A stretch of 14,558 nucleotides of DNA from NCBI GenBank assembly GCA_964574335.1, contig CAZNNH010000161.1, forward strand, positions 1 through 14,558, in the 5' to 3' direction. A program made the translations under genes and the position numbers. The stretch comes from CAZNNH01 sp964574335 (GTDB lineage Bacteria; Acidobacteriota; Vicinamibacteria; Fen-336). Positions 5,546-12,139 of this stretch are shown here, in pieces; the first letter of the stretch is position 1, and each line of letters starts with the position of its first letter. A model generated the notes under the pieces. It was given only the letters and a program-made list of their open reading frames with translations, had not been told where the DNA came from and made no database searches.

Positions 5546-8272
5546 ATGCCGCTTCATGGCCCACCGGATGGCAAGGGAATGAAGATGGACAACGCGTTCC
5601 GGCGCCTCCCCCTCGTGGTGGCCTTGGCCGTCTCGTCGTGGCTGGGGACGTTTCCGTCGGCGGCCGTGGACCTCTACGAGCCGTCCGAGGTGACGCTCAC
5701 GGTCGTCGACGAGGCGGGTCGAGCCATGTCCGGCGCCGCGGTCCAGCTCGGCGACGAGTCGCGGATCTCGGACGAGCGGGGAGAGATCCGATACGTGCTG
5801 CGGCACCCCCCATGGAAGGGCGATGGGTCGAACGTGGGTTGGTGGGTGGCCTTCGAGGCTCTGTCCGAGACGCACTACGGGACGCGGTGGGTGGAGTGTT
5901 TTCCGGGCGCACGCCTGGCGAGTCGACTCGAGGTCTCACCTTATCAAGAGACGACCGTGCGCCTGCTTGGTCCCGAGGACAAGCCGCTGGCAGAGCAGCC
6001 CTTCGTTCTGAGGTACCGGTACCCGGAGGAACGGGAGGGCACGTACACCGTCGGCAGTTCTCGCTCGATGGCCGACGAGCACGGCGAGTGCATCGTTCGT
6101 CTGCCCAAGAGCATCCGGGTGGCCGGGGTCGATCTGGGGGCGGGCACGTGCGAGGCGGCGTTGGCCGGCTCGCCCGTGACCTGCCGCTTCGAGGACAAGG
6201 AGCTGCCCTCCGAGCGAGAGGCGAGGCGGCTGTCTCTCTTGCTTCTTCGAGCCGACGGTCGTCCGGCGGCCGGCTGGCAGGTGGCCGCCGACTTCAGCAC
6301 AAGCGAGGAAGGAGCAGTCAGCGGCGGCGCCGATCGGGGGCCCACACAGCACACGCTCTTCCACGCGCGGCAGCACGCTCGCTCAAATGCCGAGGGCCTG
6401 GCCTCGGTGGTGGCGACCGGGCGTCACCTGGGGATCCGCTCTCCCGACGGCCATGAGTTCCTCTATCCGCTGGAGCCAGGAGCCTGGCCGGAGGGGGACC
6501 GGCGCATTACGCTCACGTTGCCAGGTCTCCGGCGCGTTCAGGAGGGGCGCCTGATCCGATCCGACGGCCAGCCCGTTTCGGACGACGAGCTGTCCCAGTG
6601 GCACCTGCGGTGCGTCCATGGCCTTGGGCGCTTCTACCGGCTGAGCTTCGGGTCCGAGCGGAAAGGCCGCGCCGGCGACCTGTTCGCTCGGCGGGTGAGG
6701 ACGGGTGGTCGCGCGTGGCCTCCCGACGCAGAGGGCCGCTACGCCATTCCTGTGGCGCATGGGACCGTGCCATGGATTGGCAGCCTGTGGTTCCCGGACA
6801 ACCCTGCCGCTGCCCAGCGCGTGGTTCTGCACGTTGCCACGCCCAAGGATGTGAGGCCGCCCCAACTCAAGCGGGTGTCCATCATCATCGTCGATGACGC
6901 CCCGCGTCCGACCGACGTGCGGTGCGGCGGGTTCCACGACACGCGTGGTCATCACCTCCTCCTGCCGCGCGACGTGGATCGCACCACTCTCCACGTCGAG
7001 TCGCCAGGCTGGGAGGTCTGGGAGCCGACCATCGACGTGAGGGGCTCCCACGACCGGACCCTCGTGCTCGAGCGTCCGGCCCACCTGCGAGGGTCGCCGC
7101 TCCGTGGCCGTGTCCTGGACCCTCGGGGGCGGCCGCTAGAGGGAGCCGTCGTCGCACTCCGATTGGCGCCCAACACCCCCAACACCCGCGCCACATCCGA
7201 CCGCTCGACCGACGCGGAAGGGCGTTTCGTCTTCGAGCTCGCGCCCCCGCGCTGCACCATCACGGTGGAGCGGTTGGAGCAGGGGCCGCTGCCCGGCTGG
7301 GCGTCCTCCCTGCCCGTCGACCGCGATCAGCGTGACGTGGACCTGCGGTTGAGCGAGGGGGGAACGGTCGTCGTCAGGCTCGCAGGAAGGCTACCCGAGG
7401 ACGTGAGACTCTACCTCAGCTCCAGGCAATGGCCGCGAGCTCGAGGCCTCGCGTACGATCCGGCAGCTCGAGCCTGGATCGCTCGTCACGTCCCGCCGGG
7501 AGAGTGGGAGCTTCGAGCTCGGAAGGCCCTAGAGTTGTTCCGCGCGCCCGAGATCGCCGGCGTCGTCGTCGCGGAAGGCCGGAAGTCCGCTATCGAGATC
7601 GTCCGGGGCGGCGCCGAGGCCGGTTCCATCCCCCCGGGCGCCGCGAGGACCGTCTGGCAGGAGGTGGATGTCACCATGGGGGGCAAACCCTACTCCGGAG
7701 CGGTCGTCACCGTCTACGAGCCCGACGCCGGCGCCGGAGGGCGTTGTGTCCTGAGGGACTTGGCCGACGAGAGAGGCCGCGCTCGCTTCGCCGGGCGGGA
7801 AGGCGTGAGCTATGTCGTGGTGGCCCGAGCCCCAGGGCGCGGGGTGGGCTGGCAAACGGCTGCCGTGGCGCCCCACCGTCGTGTTTCGGTCGAGATGATT
7901 GCTGCTCGGACGCTGGCGATCGAGCTGACATCCGGCCGGACCGAATCGTGGCGGAGCTTCTTGTTTCGCTGGCCGGAGCTCTCGGCCCCCGAGCGCACCG
8001 CGCTCCGGATCGCGCTGGACATGGGGTGCCAGCTTCCCCGGGGTGAGGTCTACAGCGAACACCGCGCCTCCGGGCTGGACGTGCTGGATGACGAGATCGG
8101 GCGCTCCTACGATGAGCGGTGCGAATGGGTGCTCCAGCGTGAGGGCCGCCAGCGCTATATCGCCCAGGATCTGCCCGTCGGCCGGACGTTCCTCGTCGAA
8201 GAGGAGGGCACGCGACGGGAGATCACGCTCTCTCCGAAGGGAGAGGGAGAGCTCGTCGTGCAGTGGCCATGA
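5546..8272 (+). CDS. Large exported protein with carboxypeptidase-regulatory-like domains
   Basis: A 908-residue protein without a recognised enzyme domain. After a signal peptide (about 14-41: hydrophobic core LPLVVALAVSSWLGTF, cut near PSAA-V) it is a string of beta-sandwich modules in which an 'extend, then G-A-V, then D-E-G' pattern recurs: VTLTVVDEAGRAMSGAAVQL at about 48, LLGPEDKPLAEQPFVL at about 143, LLLLRADGRPAAGWQV, GRLIRSDGQPVSDDEL, the best match GRVLDPRGRPLEGAVVALRL at about 518, and VTMGGKPYSGAVVTVYEPD at about 710. These resemble CarboxypepD_reg / CNA-B-like folds found in surface or periplasmic proteins. The ATG at 5546 has GGGAGGT 5 bases upstream; ATGs at 5579 and 5585 are alternatives with a shorter n-region. 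The stop lies exactly where transposase-derived DNA begins. Confidence 0.85.
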   Translation: MPLHGPPDGKGMKMDNAFRRLPLVVALAVSSWLGTFPSAAVDLYEPSEVTLTVVDEAGRAMSGAAVQLGDESRISDERGEIRYVLRHPPWKGDGSNVGWWVAFEALSETHYGTRWVECFPGARLASRLEVSPYQETTVRLLGPEDKPLAEQPFVLRYRYPEEREGTYTVGSSRSMADEHGECIVRLPKSIRVAGVDLGAGTCEAALAGSPVTCRFEDKELPSEREARRLSLLLLRADGRPAAGWQVAADFSTSEEGAVSGGADRGPTQHTLFHARQHARSNAEGLASVVATGRHLGIRSPDGHEFLYPLEPGAWPEGDRRITLTLPGLRRVQEGRLIRSDGQPVSDDELSQWHLRCVHGLGRFYRLSFGSERKGRAGDLFARRVRTGGRAWPPDAEGRYAIPVAHGTVPWIGSLWFPDNPAAAQRVVLHVATPKDVRPPQLKRVSIIIVDDAPRPTDVRCGGFHDTRGHHLLLPRDVDRTTLHVESPGWEVWEPTIDVRGSHDRTLVLERPAHLRGSPLRGRVLDPRGRPLEGAVVALRLAPNTPNTRATSDRSTDAEGRFVFELAPPRCTITVERLEQGPLPGWASSLPVDRDQRDVDLRLSEGGTVVVRLAGRLPEDVRLYLSSRQWPRARGLAYDPAARAWIARHVPPGEWELRARKALELFRAPEIAGVVVAEGRKSAIEIVRGGAEAGSIPPGAARTVWQEVDVTMGGKPYSGAVVTVYEPDAGAGGRCVLRDLADERGRARFAGREGVSYVVVARAPGRGVGWQTAAVAPHRRVSVEMIAARTLAIELTSGRTESWRSFLFRWPELSAPERTALRIALDMGCQLPRGEVYSEHRASGLDVLDDEIGRSYDERCEWVLQREGRQRYIAQDLPVGRTFLVEEEGTRREITLSPKGEGELVVQWP

Positions 8273-8275
8273 GAT

Positions 8276-8484
8276 AGGCTGGCTGACTATCGGCGGCGAT
8301 CCGCTCCATCTCCTCGATGTTCCACGCTGTCACCGCATTCGACAGGATGCTCAGGCCTGAGGCCTTGCTCATCACCTCCTCGTAGTCCCCCTTGAGCAAC
8401 TCCCCGTGCTCGGAGAGGAACAGCTTCCTGGCCAGGGCGCGTCTAGATTCGCCCCGGTTCAGCTGCGCCTGGATGCGGTGCCTC
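8276..8484 (-). pseudogene. Tn3-family transposase (TnpA), C-terminal fragment
   Basis: The minus strand reads RHRIQAQLNRGESRRALARK, then LFLSEHGELLKGDYEEVMSK, then ASGLSILSNAVTAWNIEEME. The QLNRGE-hALaR block, the hGEl stretch and the S-L-l-NAV-WN segment are the typical late part of the DDE transposase domain of Tn3-family TnpA (full length near 980-1000 residues). Only about 70 residues remain. Both ends are cut: the frame enters from the CusA fragment on one side and runs into the end of the large exported protein gene on the other. No terminal inverted repeat was found. Confidence 0.75.
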
Positions 8485-8802
8485 CACCTCAGGAAAGAGC
8501 GGCCCCCGCCGTAGCTCTAACGCACGCCAAACGAAGTAGATCGACGGATAGACGAGCAGCTCGCCGAGGAACGACGTGAGGACTCCACCCACCATCGGGG
8601 CGGCGATCCGGCGCATGACGTCTGAGCCCGTACCCGTGGCCCAGAGGAGGGGCATCAGCGAGACGAGAATGGTCATCACGGTCATCATCTTGGGTCGGAT
8701 CCGCTGGACCGCACCGTGGTGAACGGCCTCGGCGAGGTGGGTGTAGCTCTCCATTCGTCCCTTCCCTCGCCACTGCTCATAGGCGAGGTCCAGGTAGTCG
8801 CC
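8443..8802 (-). pseudogene. CusA/CzcA heavy-metal efflux RND pump, C-terminal fragment
   Basis: The minus strand reads GDYLDLAYEQWRGKGRMESY, then HLAEAVHHGAVQRIRPKMMT and ATGTGSDVMRRIAAPMVGG, ending with the hydrophobic LVYPSIYFVWRALELRR. GAVQRIRPKMMT and TGTGSDVMRRIAAPMVGG are signatures of the last membrane helices of CusA/CzcA-type inner-membrane pumps that expel Cu, Ag, Co, Zn or Cd. About 105 of the usual 1,000 or more residues remain. The first ATG in frame is at 8754, inside the domain. Pump homology ends near 8486, where the frame runs into Tn3 sequence until the TAG at 8443. No CusB or CusC partner is present, so the piece cannot work as a pump. Confidence 0.85.
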
Positions 8803-9011
8803 GCGATCAGGGCCGGAGGCAGCCCCGGCCGCGGGCCGCGCCAGAGGCGATGCGCGGCCAGCAGGAGGACGACCGGGGCGACGAGACGGAGGGCCACGAG
8901 CTTGGGTAGGGCGTACCCGTGGTCGATCGAGCGGTCGAACACCAGGGCCACCGCCACGAGGAGGAGAGCGAAGGCCGCCTCCTCCCCGACCGCAGCGGCG
9001 CGTGCAGCCAC
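8800..9011 (-). pseudogene. Possible O-antigen-ligase-like N-terminal fragment
   Basis: One minus-strand frame (GTG/ATG-like start region near 9011) gives two hydrophobic stretches, AFALLLVAVALVFDRSIDHG and LVALRLVAPVVLLLAAHRLW, linked by YALPK and followed by RGPRPGLPPALIA. A helix, an FD..hdhGy.LPK loop and a second helix at the very start recall O-antigen ligase or polymerase-type membrane proteins. The frame breaks into the CusA frame near 8800, so only about 70 residues exist. The family assignment is tentative; that it is a membrane-protein start is better supported. Confidence 0.4.
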
Positions 9012-9142
9012 CGTCGTCGAAGGGGAAACGATGGCCGGCGTAGCGCGCCGGGATCGGTCGCGTCTCTTGCGGGAAGTCCCATCGGAAGCCTACCTCGAGT
9101 GTAGCCTCCTCTGCCGGGGCTTTGCCCGTCTCCGGTGCGATT
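9012..9142 (-). other. Unassigned open stretch, minus strand
   Basis: After a TAA near 9142 the minus strand stays open in the frame of the CusA fragment and reads LEVGFRWDFPQETRPIPARY and AGHRFPFDDGG, a composition that looks more like protein than like antisense GC-rich noise. No start codon with a ribosome site and no family could be recognised. It may be another piece of the fragment chain at 8.27-9.0 kb. Confidence 0.25.
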
Positions 9143-9197
9143 AGTTCGGAGAGGCTGCGGCGATTCTTCAGCGAGCGGGCGGAGGGATGGCGCCGAG

Positions 9198-9332
9198 GGC
9201 GGGAAGACGGGGTCGGTGACGGCGGTGCGGAGGACGTCGTCCGACCTACGTTCCAACCCCCACTTGCACGTAGCGGCTCTGGACGGAGTGTGGCACGAGG
9301 GGGGCGCCGTCCGATTTCGACACCGCGTCAGG
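9198..9332 (+). pseudogene. IS91-family transposase, HUH-motif fragment
   Basis: The plus strand reads GKTGSVTAVRRTSSDLRSN, then PHLHVAALDGVWHEGGAVRF. This is the Y2-type transposase core of the IS91 family, whose usual form is TGSVTfvQRFGSaLNLNxHxH-LVlDGVY. The metal-binding HUH motif His-Leu-His is retained at 9261-9269. The frame ends at a TGA near 9384 and the homology fades after about 9332. Upstream, FFSERAEGWRRGR in another frame (about 9165-9205) may be the preceding segment after a frameshift. The N-terminal zinc-binding part, the catalytic tyrosines and the C-terminus are absent here. Confidence 0.75.
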
Positions 9333-9584
9333 TCTGGCGACCCTCTGGTCCGCCAGTTGAAACCAGATTCGGGCGTGGCTGCGTGAGATCGAGGCCATCA
9401 GGCAGGCTGCGTAGTTGGGGAGACCTTGGCTGCCCGCCGAACGTAGGGCCTGGTTCGAGACGGGGGGCGTGGCGACCGACGTGCCGCTCAAGCGGGGCGA
9501 GTTGTCCGGCGGCCCGGTCGCGGCGGCGGACCGGGGCACGACCCTCGTCGAGGTGCGCCTGGACTCGCGGGCATCCGGCCAGTG
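9333..9584. other. No recognised gene
   Basis: About 250 bp between the IS91 fragment and the end of the HAD-IB gene. A plus-strand frame (LKRGELSGGPVAAADRGTT, then LVEVRLDSRASGQ) is open but matches nothing recognised and has no convincing ribosome site. No RNA gene was seen. Confidence 0.5.
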
Positions 9585-9601
9585 GGAAGGTCACGCCTTC
9601 C
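9585..9601 (-). terminator. Stem-loop across the HAD-IB stop codon
   Basis: GGAAGG (9585-9590) and CCTTCC (9596-9601) form a 6-bp inverted repeat around TCACG, which contains the TGA stop of the minus-strand HAD-IB gene. It may help end the transcript, but it is short and no T-run follows. Confidence 0.3.
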
Positions 9602-10253
9602 AGTCCAGGATGGGCCACTGTCGCTGGCGCGCCACGCGTCGAAGACGCGGATCGGGGCTCACGATGCGCGCCTGGCCCACGCGCTCGAGCATGGGCAGGT
9701 CAGAGTAGGAATCGGCGTAGTAGAAGGAGCGGTCGAGGTCGACCTCGTGCGTCCGGGAGAAGGCCTCGGCGCGCTGGACCTTGCCGGGCCCGTAGCAGAG
9801 GGGGCGACCGAAGTCCCCCGTGAGCCGGCCGTCACCCCCGGAAAGGAGGTCGTTGGCGATCCAGTGGTCGATGCCGAAGGCTTCGCAAGCCGCCGCGGCC
9901 TCGAAGCACGAGCTGGTCGTGAGCAGGACCAGCGCGTGCCCCTCGTTCCGGTGGGCGGCGAGGGCTTCGAACGCTTCGGTTCGCAGGTGGCGCTGGATGT
10001 CACGCACGAACCACTCACGCGTGCGCCGCTCCAGTGTCTCACGCGGCACGCCGCGGTAGTGAGCGACGGCGCGCGCGAAGACGGCTTCCATGTCGATCAC
10101 AGACATGTGGTACAGAAGATTCCAGAAGAGCACGCGCCCCATCGTCCACAGGGAGATCACGCCAGAACGCCTCTCATGCCACGCCCACATGAGACCGCTA
10201 TTGACGTCGAGCAGCGTTCGGTCGAGGTCGAAGAAGGCGGCGGATCGAGGCAC
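9591..10253 (-). CDS. HAD-IB family phosphatase (SerB-like)
   Basis: A 220-residue cytoplasmic hydrolase of HAD subfamily IB, the group containing phosphoserine phosphatase and related phosphatases. All four motifs are present: I, FFDLDRTLLD with nucleophile Asp9 and acid/base Asp11; II, LLTTSS with Thr112; III, Lys158 in GPGKVQRAEAF; IV, ADSYSDLPML with Asp181 and Asp185. The helical cap after motif I (WHERRSGVISLWTMGRVLFW) is longer and more hydrophobic than in SerB itself, as in the TIGR01490-like branch whose substrates are mostly unknown. The start is the GTG at 10253, with AAAGGA 7 bases upstream and a TATAAT box before that. It stands alone, and an enzymatically intact protein is expected. 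The substrate cannot be named. Confidence 0.9.
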   Translation of the reverse strand: MPRSAAFFDLDRTLLDVNSGLMWAWHERRSGVISLWTMGRVLFWNLLYHMSVIDMEAVFARAVAHYRGVPRETLERRTREWFVRDIQRHLRTEAFEALAAHRNEGHALVLLTTSSCFEAAAACEAFGIDHWIANDLLSGGDGRLTGDFGRPLCYGPGKVQRAEAFSRTHEVDLDRSFYYADSYSDLPMLERVGQARIVSPDPRLRRVARQRQWPILDWKA

Positions 10254-10260
10254 GGGTGGT

Positions 10261-10285
10261 TCCTTTCGCGATGGCCGGCATTATA
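10261..10285 (-). promoter_or_regulatory. -10 box and ribosome site of the HAD-IB gene
   Basis: The minus strand has a perfect TATAAT (10285-10280) followed about 14 bases on by AAAGGA (10266-10261) and then the GTG start at 10253. The expected start point near 10272 gives a leader of roughly 20 bases. No -35 match stands at 17 bases (CCGCCG), so the promoter may need an activator or be fortuitous. Confidence 0.5.
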
Positions 10286-10640
10286 GCGGCCGGGTCCGTC
10301 GCCGGCGGCGCCTGCGGGTTGGGGCTGCCGGGACCCGGCGGACTGGAGACCAGGCGACGTTGGCGCTGATCCTGCGCCGATCGAGGGACGACCTCTCGTG
10401 TCGGATCACGGCAGCCCGTCTCACGGACGCGGCGCGGGCCGCCGAAGCGCTTGCGATGCAGGGGAATGCTGGTGGTCCTTGTCGGCTCAGTGGAGGCCGC
10501 AAGGCCTGGCGGCGATCACTTCGACTACGCGACGATCGTGGACGACGCGTTGCGGCTGGCTTGCTTCGATCGCGATGCTGAGGCGGTCAGCGGTACGACA
10601 GACTGCACCCGGACCTTGCGCAGGCCTCGAGGCCGACTCC
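10286..10640. other. No recognised gene; possible decayed coding DNA
   Basis: About 355 bp between the HAD-IB gene and the end of the NTF2-like gene. A plus-strand frame at about 10490-10590 reads GGDHFDYATIVDDALRLACF and then DRDAEAV, which has protein-like composition but no family was recognised and the frame soon turns Arg-rich. A 12-bp palindrome GGCCTCGAGGCC at 10623-10634 lies just behind the NTF2-like stop codon. Nothing else was seen. Confidence 0.4.
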
Positions 10641-11507
10641 CTACTTGTCCGCTCCGAAGCCGGTGGTGTGATCGAGACCGGGCCGGACGAGGCCGATGTT
10701 GTCGATGTGGGTGATCTTGCCCCGCTCGACCTTGAAGACTTCGGAGACGTACATCACCTGGTCGGGATACAGCAGCAAGGTCGTCCCGACCACGATCCCG
10801 TGCTCCACGTCGATCACCGGAAAGCGCTGCTCGATCGCAGGTCCCCACGGCTTCGGGCCGTCGATGCTGGTCAGGCAGGTTCGCGCGCCCGGACCTTCGA
10901 CCGCGTTCCGGCCGACGTTCGTGATCTGGTTGCCGCTGTGGAACCTGTTGCAGCGCGCGTCGTCGAAGTCGGCGGCCACCCCCTTGTGGTCCGTCAGGGA
11001 CTGGAAGTAGCGGTGCCCGAGGGCCTCGAGAGCCTCCCGCGTCGTGCGCTCGCGCTCGGGTATGGCGGCCGTCAAGAGCGCGGGCAGATTCCAGACGTAA
11101 TCGGCGTTGACTCGGCCGCGGTCGGCGCTGAGCTCGACCTCGGTGATCCGGTCCCCTTCGACCTTCAGGCGCGTGGAGACATAGCCCGGCGCACCGTCGT
11201 CCATCTCCACGCCGTCCCGGGAGATCACGTTGCCGGTGACCGCGTCCGAGAAGACGGCGCTCGAGTGGATCGCCTTCACGTCCTTCCACGCCGACCCTTC
11301 GACTGTCGTCGGCTCCGTGTTTTCGCGGACCTCGGCGTCGTCTGCGAGCGTCACCGGCTTCCCGGCGAGCACGCTCGCCTTGAAGTCGGCCATCACCTCC
11401 TCCAGGCAGGCTTTGGAGCAGGTGGCGCTATTCCCGGAAGGCGCCGCTGCTGCAGCCTGCGCGGTTGCGCTCAGGGCGAGGACGGCTAGGGCAAGGGGGC
11501 TCATCAT
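10641..11507 (-). CDS. Secreted NTF2/SnoaL-like protein of unknown function
   Basis: A 288-residue protein. Residues 1-22 are a clear signal peptide (MMSPLALAVLALSATAQAAA, cut near AAA-AP), so it is periplasmic or secreted. A small Cys pair (CSKAC, about 29-33) begins the mature part. The C-terminal half has the look of an NTF2/SnoaL-like cone fold: REALEALGHRYFQSLTDHKG, a loop with CNRFHSGNQITNVG, then VEHGIVVGTTLLLYPD and VERGKITHIDNI at the end; the typical final 'V-dGkItHid' strand supports this. No catalytic function is assigned. The ATG at 11507 (a second follows at 11504) has AAGGA about 9 bases upstream; an ATG further up would lose the signal-peptide position. A fragment of an SDR gene ends 31 bp upstream, and an Rrf2-type operator and promoter lie before that. 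Confidence 0.85.
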   Translation of the reverse strand: MMSPLALAVLALSATAQAAAAAPSGNSATCSKACLEEVMADFKASVLAGKPVTLADDAEVRENTEPTTVEGSAWKDVKAIHSSAVFSDAVTGNVISRDGVEMDDGAPGYVSTRLKVEGDRITEVELSADRGRVNADYVWNLPALLTAAIPERERTTREALEALGHRYFQSLTDHKGVAADFDDARCNRFHSGNQITNVGRNAVEGPGARTCLTSIDGPKPWGPAIEQRFPVIDVEHGIVVGTTLLLYPDQVMYVSEVFKVERGKITHIDNIGLVRPGLDHTTGFGADK

Positions 11508-11538
11508 GATTCTTTTCCTTTCAGGTCGATTCGCTTGC

Positions 11539-11628
11539 CTAGTCTCGAGAGCACCGTTCGAGAGCATCCAGGACGGCCATCGACAACGGGGTCGTGGGCC
11601 GGCCGATCAGGGTGGAGAGCTGGCGGCG
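11539..11628 (-). pseudogene. NmrA/SDR-type oxidoreductase, C-terminal scrap
   Basis: Translating the minus strand up to the TAG at 11539-11541 gives RRQLSTLIGRPTTPLSMAVL followed by DALERCSRD. The L-t-GRPtTPL-AV motif is the usual last helix of NmrA-like, NAD(P)-binding SDR proteins. Only about 30 residues remain, and upstream of about 11630 the sequence is a promoter with a palindromic operator instead of the Rossmann domain. It has no start codon of its own. It seems to be what remains after a deletion that began near the former start of the gene. It is 31 bp upstream of the NTF2-like gene in the same direction, as expected for a former operon. Confidence 0.6.
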
Positions 11629-11629
11629 A

Positions 11630-11658
11630 TATGTAAGCACTACGCTTACAGGCTGCAA
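11630..11658 (-). promoter_or_regulatory. Candidate promoter before the SDR scrap and NTF2-like gene
   Basis: The minus strand has TTGCAG (11658-11653), 17 bases, then TACATA (11635-11630). The -35 matches 4 of 6 and the -10 3 of 6, with ideal spacing. A start near 11622 would produce a leader of about 115 bases that contains the SDR scrap before the NTF2-like gene. The 19-bp operator lies across the spacer and the -10. Confidence 0.5.
11632..11650. promoter_or_regulatory. 19-bp perfect palindromic operator, site 1
   Basis: TGTAAGC (11632-11638), 5 bases, GCTTACA (11644-11650): a perfect 7-bp inverted repeat. It has the same overall layout, TGTA-N11-TACA, as the site in the Rrf2 promoter 490 bp away. 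Its place inside the spacer of a promoter fits repression by a dimeric regulator, most simply the Rrf2 protein encoded between the two sites. Confidence 0.6.
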
Positions 11659-11671
11659 GAGAAGGGGGGTC

Positions 11672-12103
11672 TCATGCGGGCCGCCTGCCGGTCGACTTCA
11701 GTCTTCGTACGACCTGCTCCACGGTCATGGCCGCGAGCTCCGCCTGCATGGCGCGCTCGGCCTGCCTGAAGATGCCGGTCAAGGTTGCCTCGATCCGCGA
11801 GCCCACCAAGCACTTCGGGTTGGGACGCGGGTGAACGGAGAAGAGGCTGGCGTCGTCCTCGACGGCCCGGTAGACGTCGAGGAGCGTGATTTGCGAAAGG
11901 GGGCGTGCCAGGCGAGTGCCAGCAACGCCTTGCCGTGTCACCACCAAGCCCGCCCTCCTCAACATTCCGGTGACGTTGCGGACGACCACGGAGTTGACGC
12001 CGATGCTCCCCGCCATCCATTCCGACGTGTGCTCGGCGTCCGGCAGCGCCCCCAGCAGCGAGAGGACGTGGACCGCGATCGAGAACCTGTTGGCAATGCG
12101 CAT
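11672..12103 (-). CDS. Rrf2-family transcriptional regulator (YwnA-like)
   Basis: A 143-residue DNA-binding protein. The N-terminal winged helix-turn-helix starts with RFSIAVHVLSLLG and continues through SEWMAGSIGVNSVVVRNVTG, the recognition-helix region, and a wing (RQGVAGTRLARP). The dimerisation helix and C-terminal segment end in LTGIFRQAERAMQAEL. The three-cysteine cluster that holds the [2Fe-2S] in IscR or NsrR is absent; a single Cys98 remains in NPKCLVG, as in the YwnA-type branch (NPNCPVG), which suggests thiol-based rather than iron-sulfur sensing. The ATG at 12103 has no strong ribosome site. A near-consensus promoter lies just upstream and carries a TGTA-N11-TACA site over its -10, so autorepression is likely. 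Its likely regulon includes the NTF2-like gene downstream. Confidence 0.92.
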   Translation of the reverse strand: MRIANRFSIAVHVLSLLGALPDAEHTSEWMAGSIGVNSVVVRNVTGMLRRAGLVVTRQGVAGTRLARPLSQITLLDVYRAVEDDASLFSVHPRPNPKCLVGSRIEATLTGIFRQAERAMQAELAAMTVEQVVRRLKSTGRRPA

Positions 12104-12120
12104 GCCCGGAGCACTCTACC

Positions 12121-12139
12121 TGTATGCATCATAGTTACA
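12121..12139. promoter_or_regulatory. 19-bp operator in the Rrf2 promoter, site 2
   Basis: TGTATGC (12121-12127), 5 bases, AGTTACA (12133-12139). The outer TGTA and TACA are exactly 11 bases apart, as in site 1, but the inner positions are less symmetric. It covers the whole -10 box of the rrf2-type gene, so occupancy would block its transcription. The shared outer half-sites and identical length are the evidence that both sites serve one regulator. Confidence 0.55.

Noticed and set aside
8043..8360. A 105-codon plus-strand frame across the end of the large exported protein gene
   Set aside because: It overlaps the coding end out of frame and then runs antisense to the Tn3 fragment; its residues match no family.
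9122..9823. A 233-codon plus-strand frame over the IS91 fragment and the HAD-IB gene
   Set aside because: Arg- and Ser-rich, antisense to the HAD-IB gene in its second half; the transposase signal is in a different frame.
10623..10634. GGCCTCGAGGCC as a terminator of the NTF2-like gene
   Set aside because: It allows only a 4-bp stem with a 4-base loop and no T-run follows.
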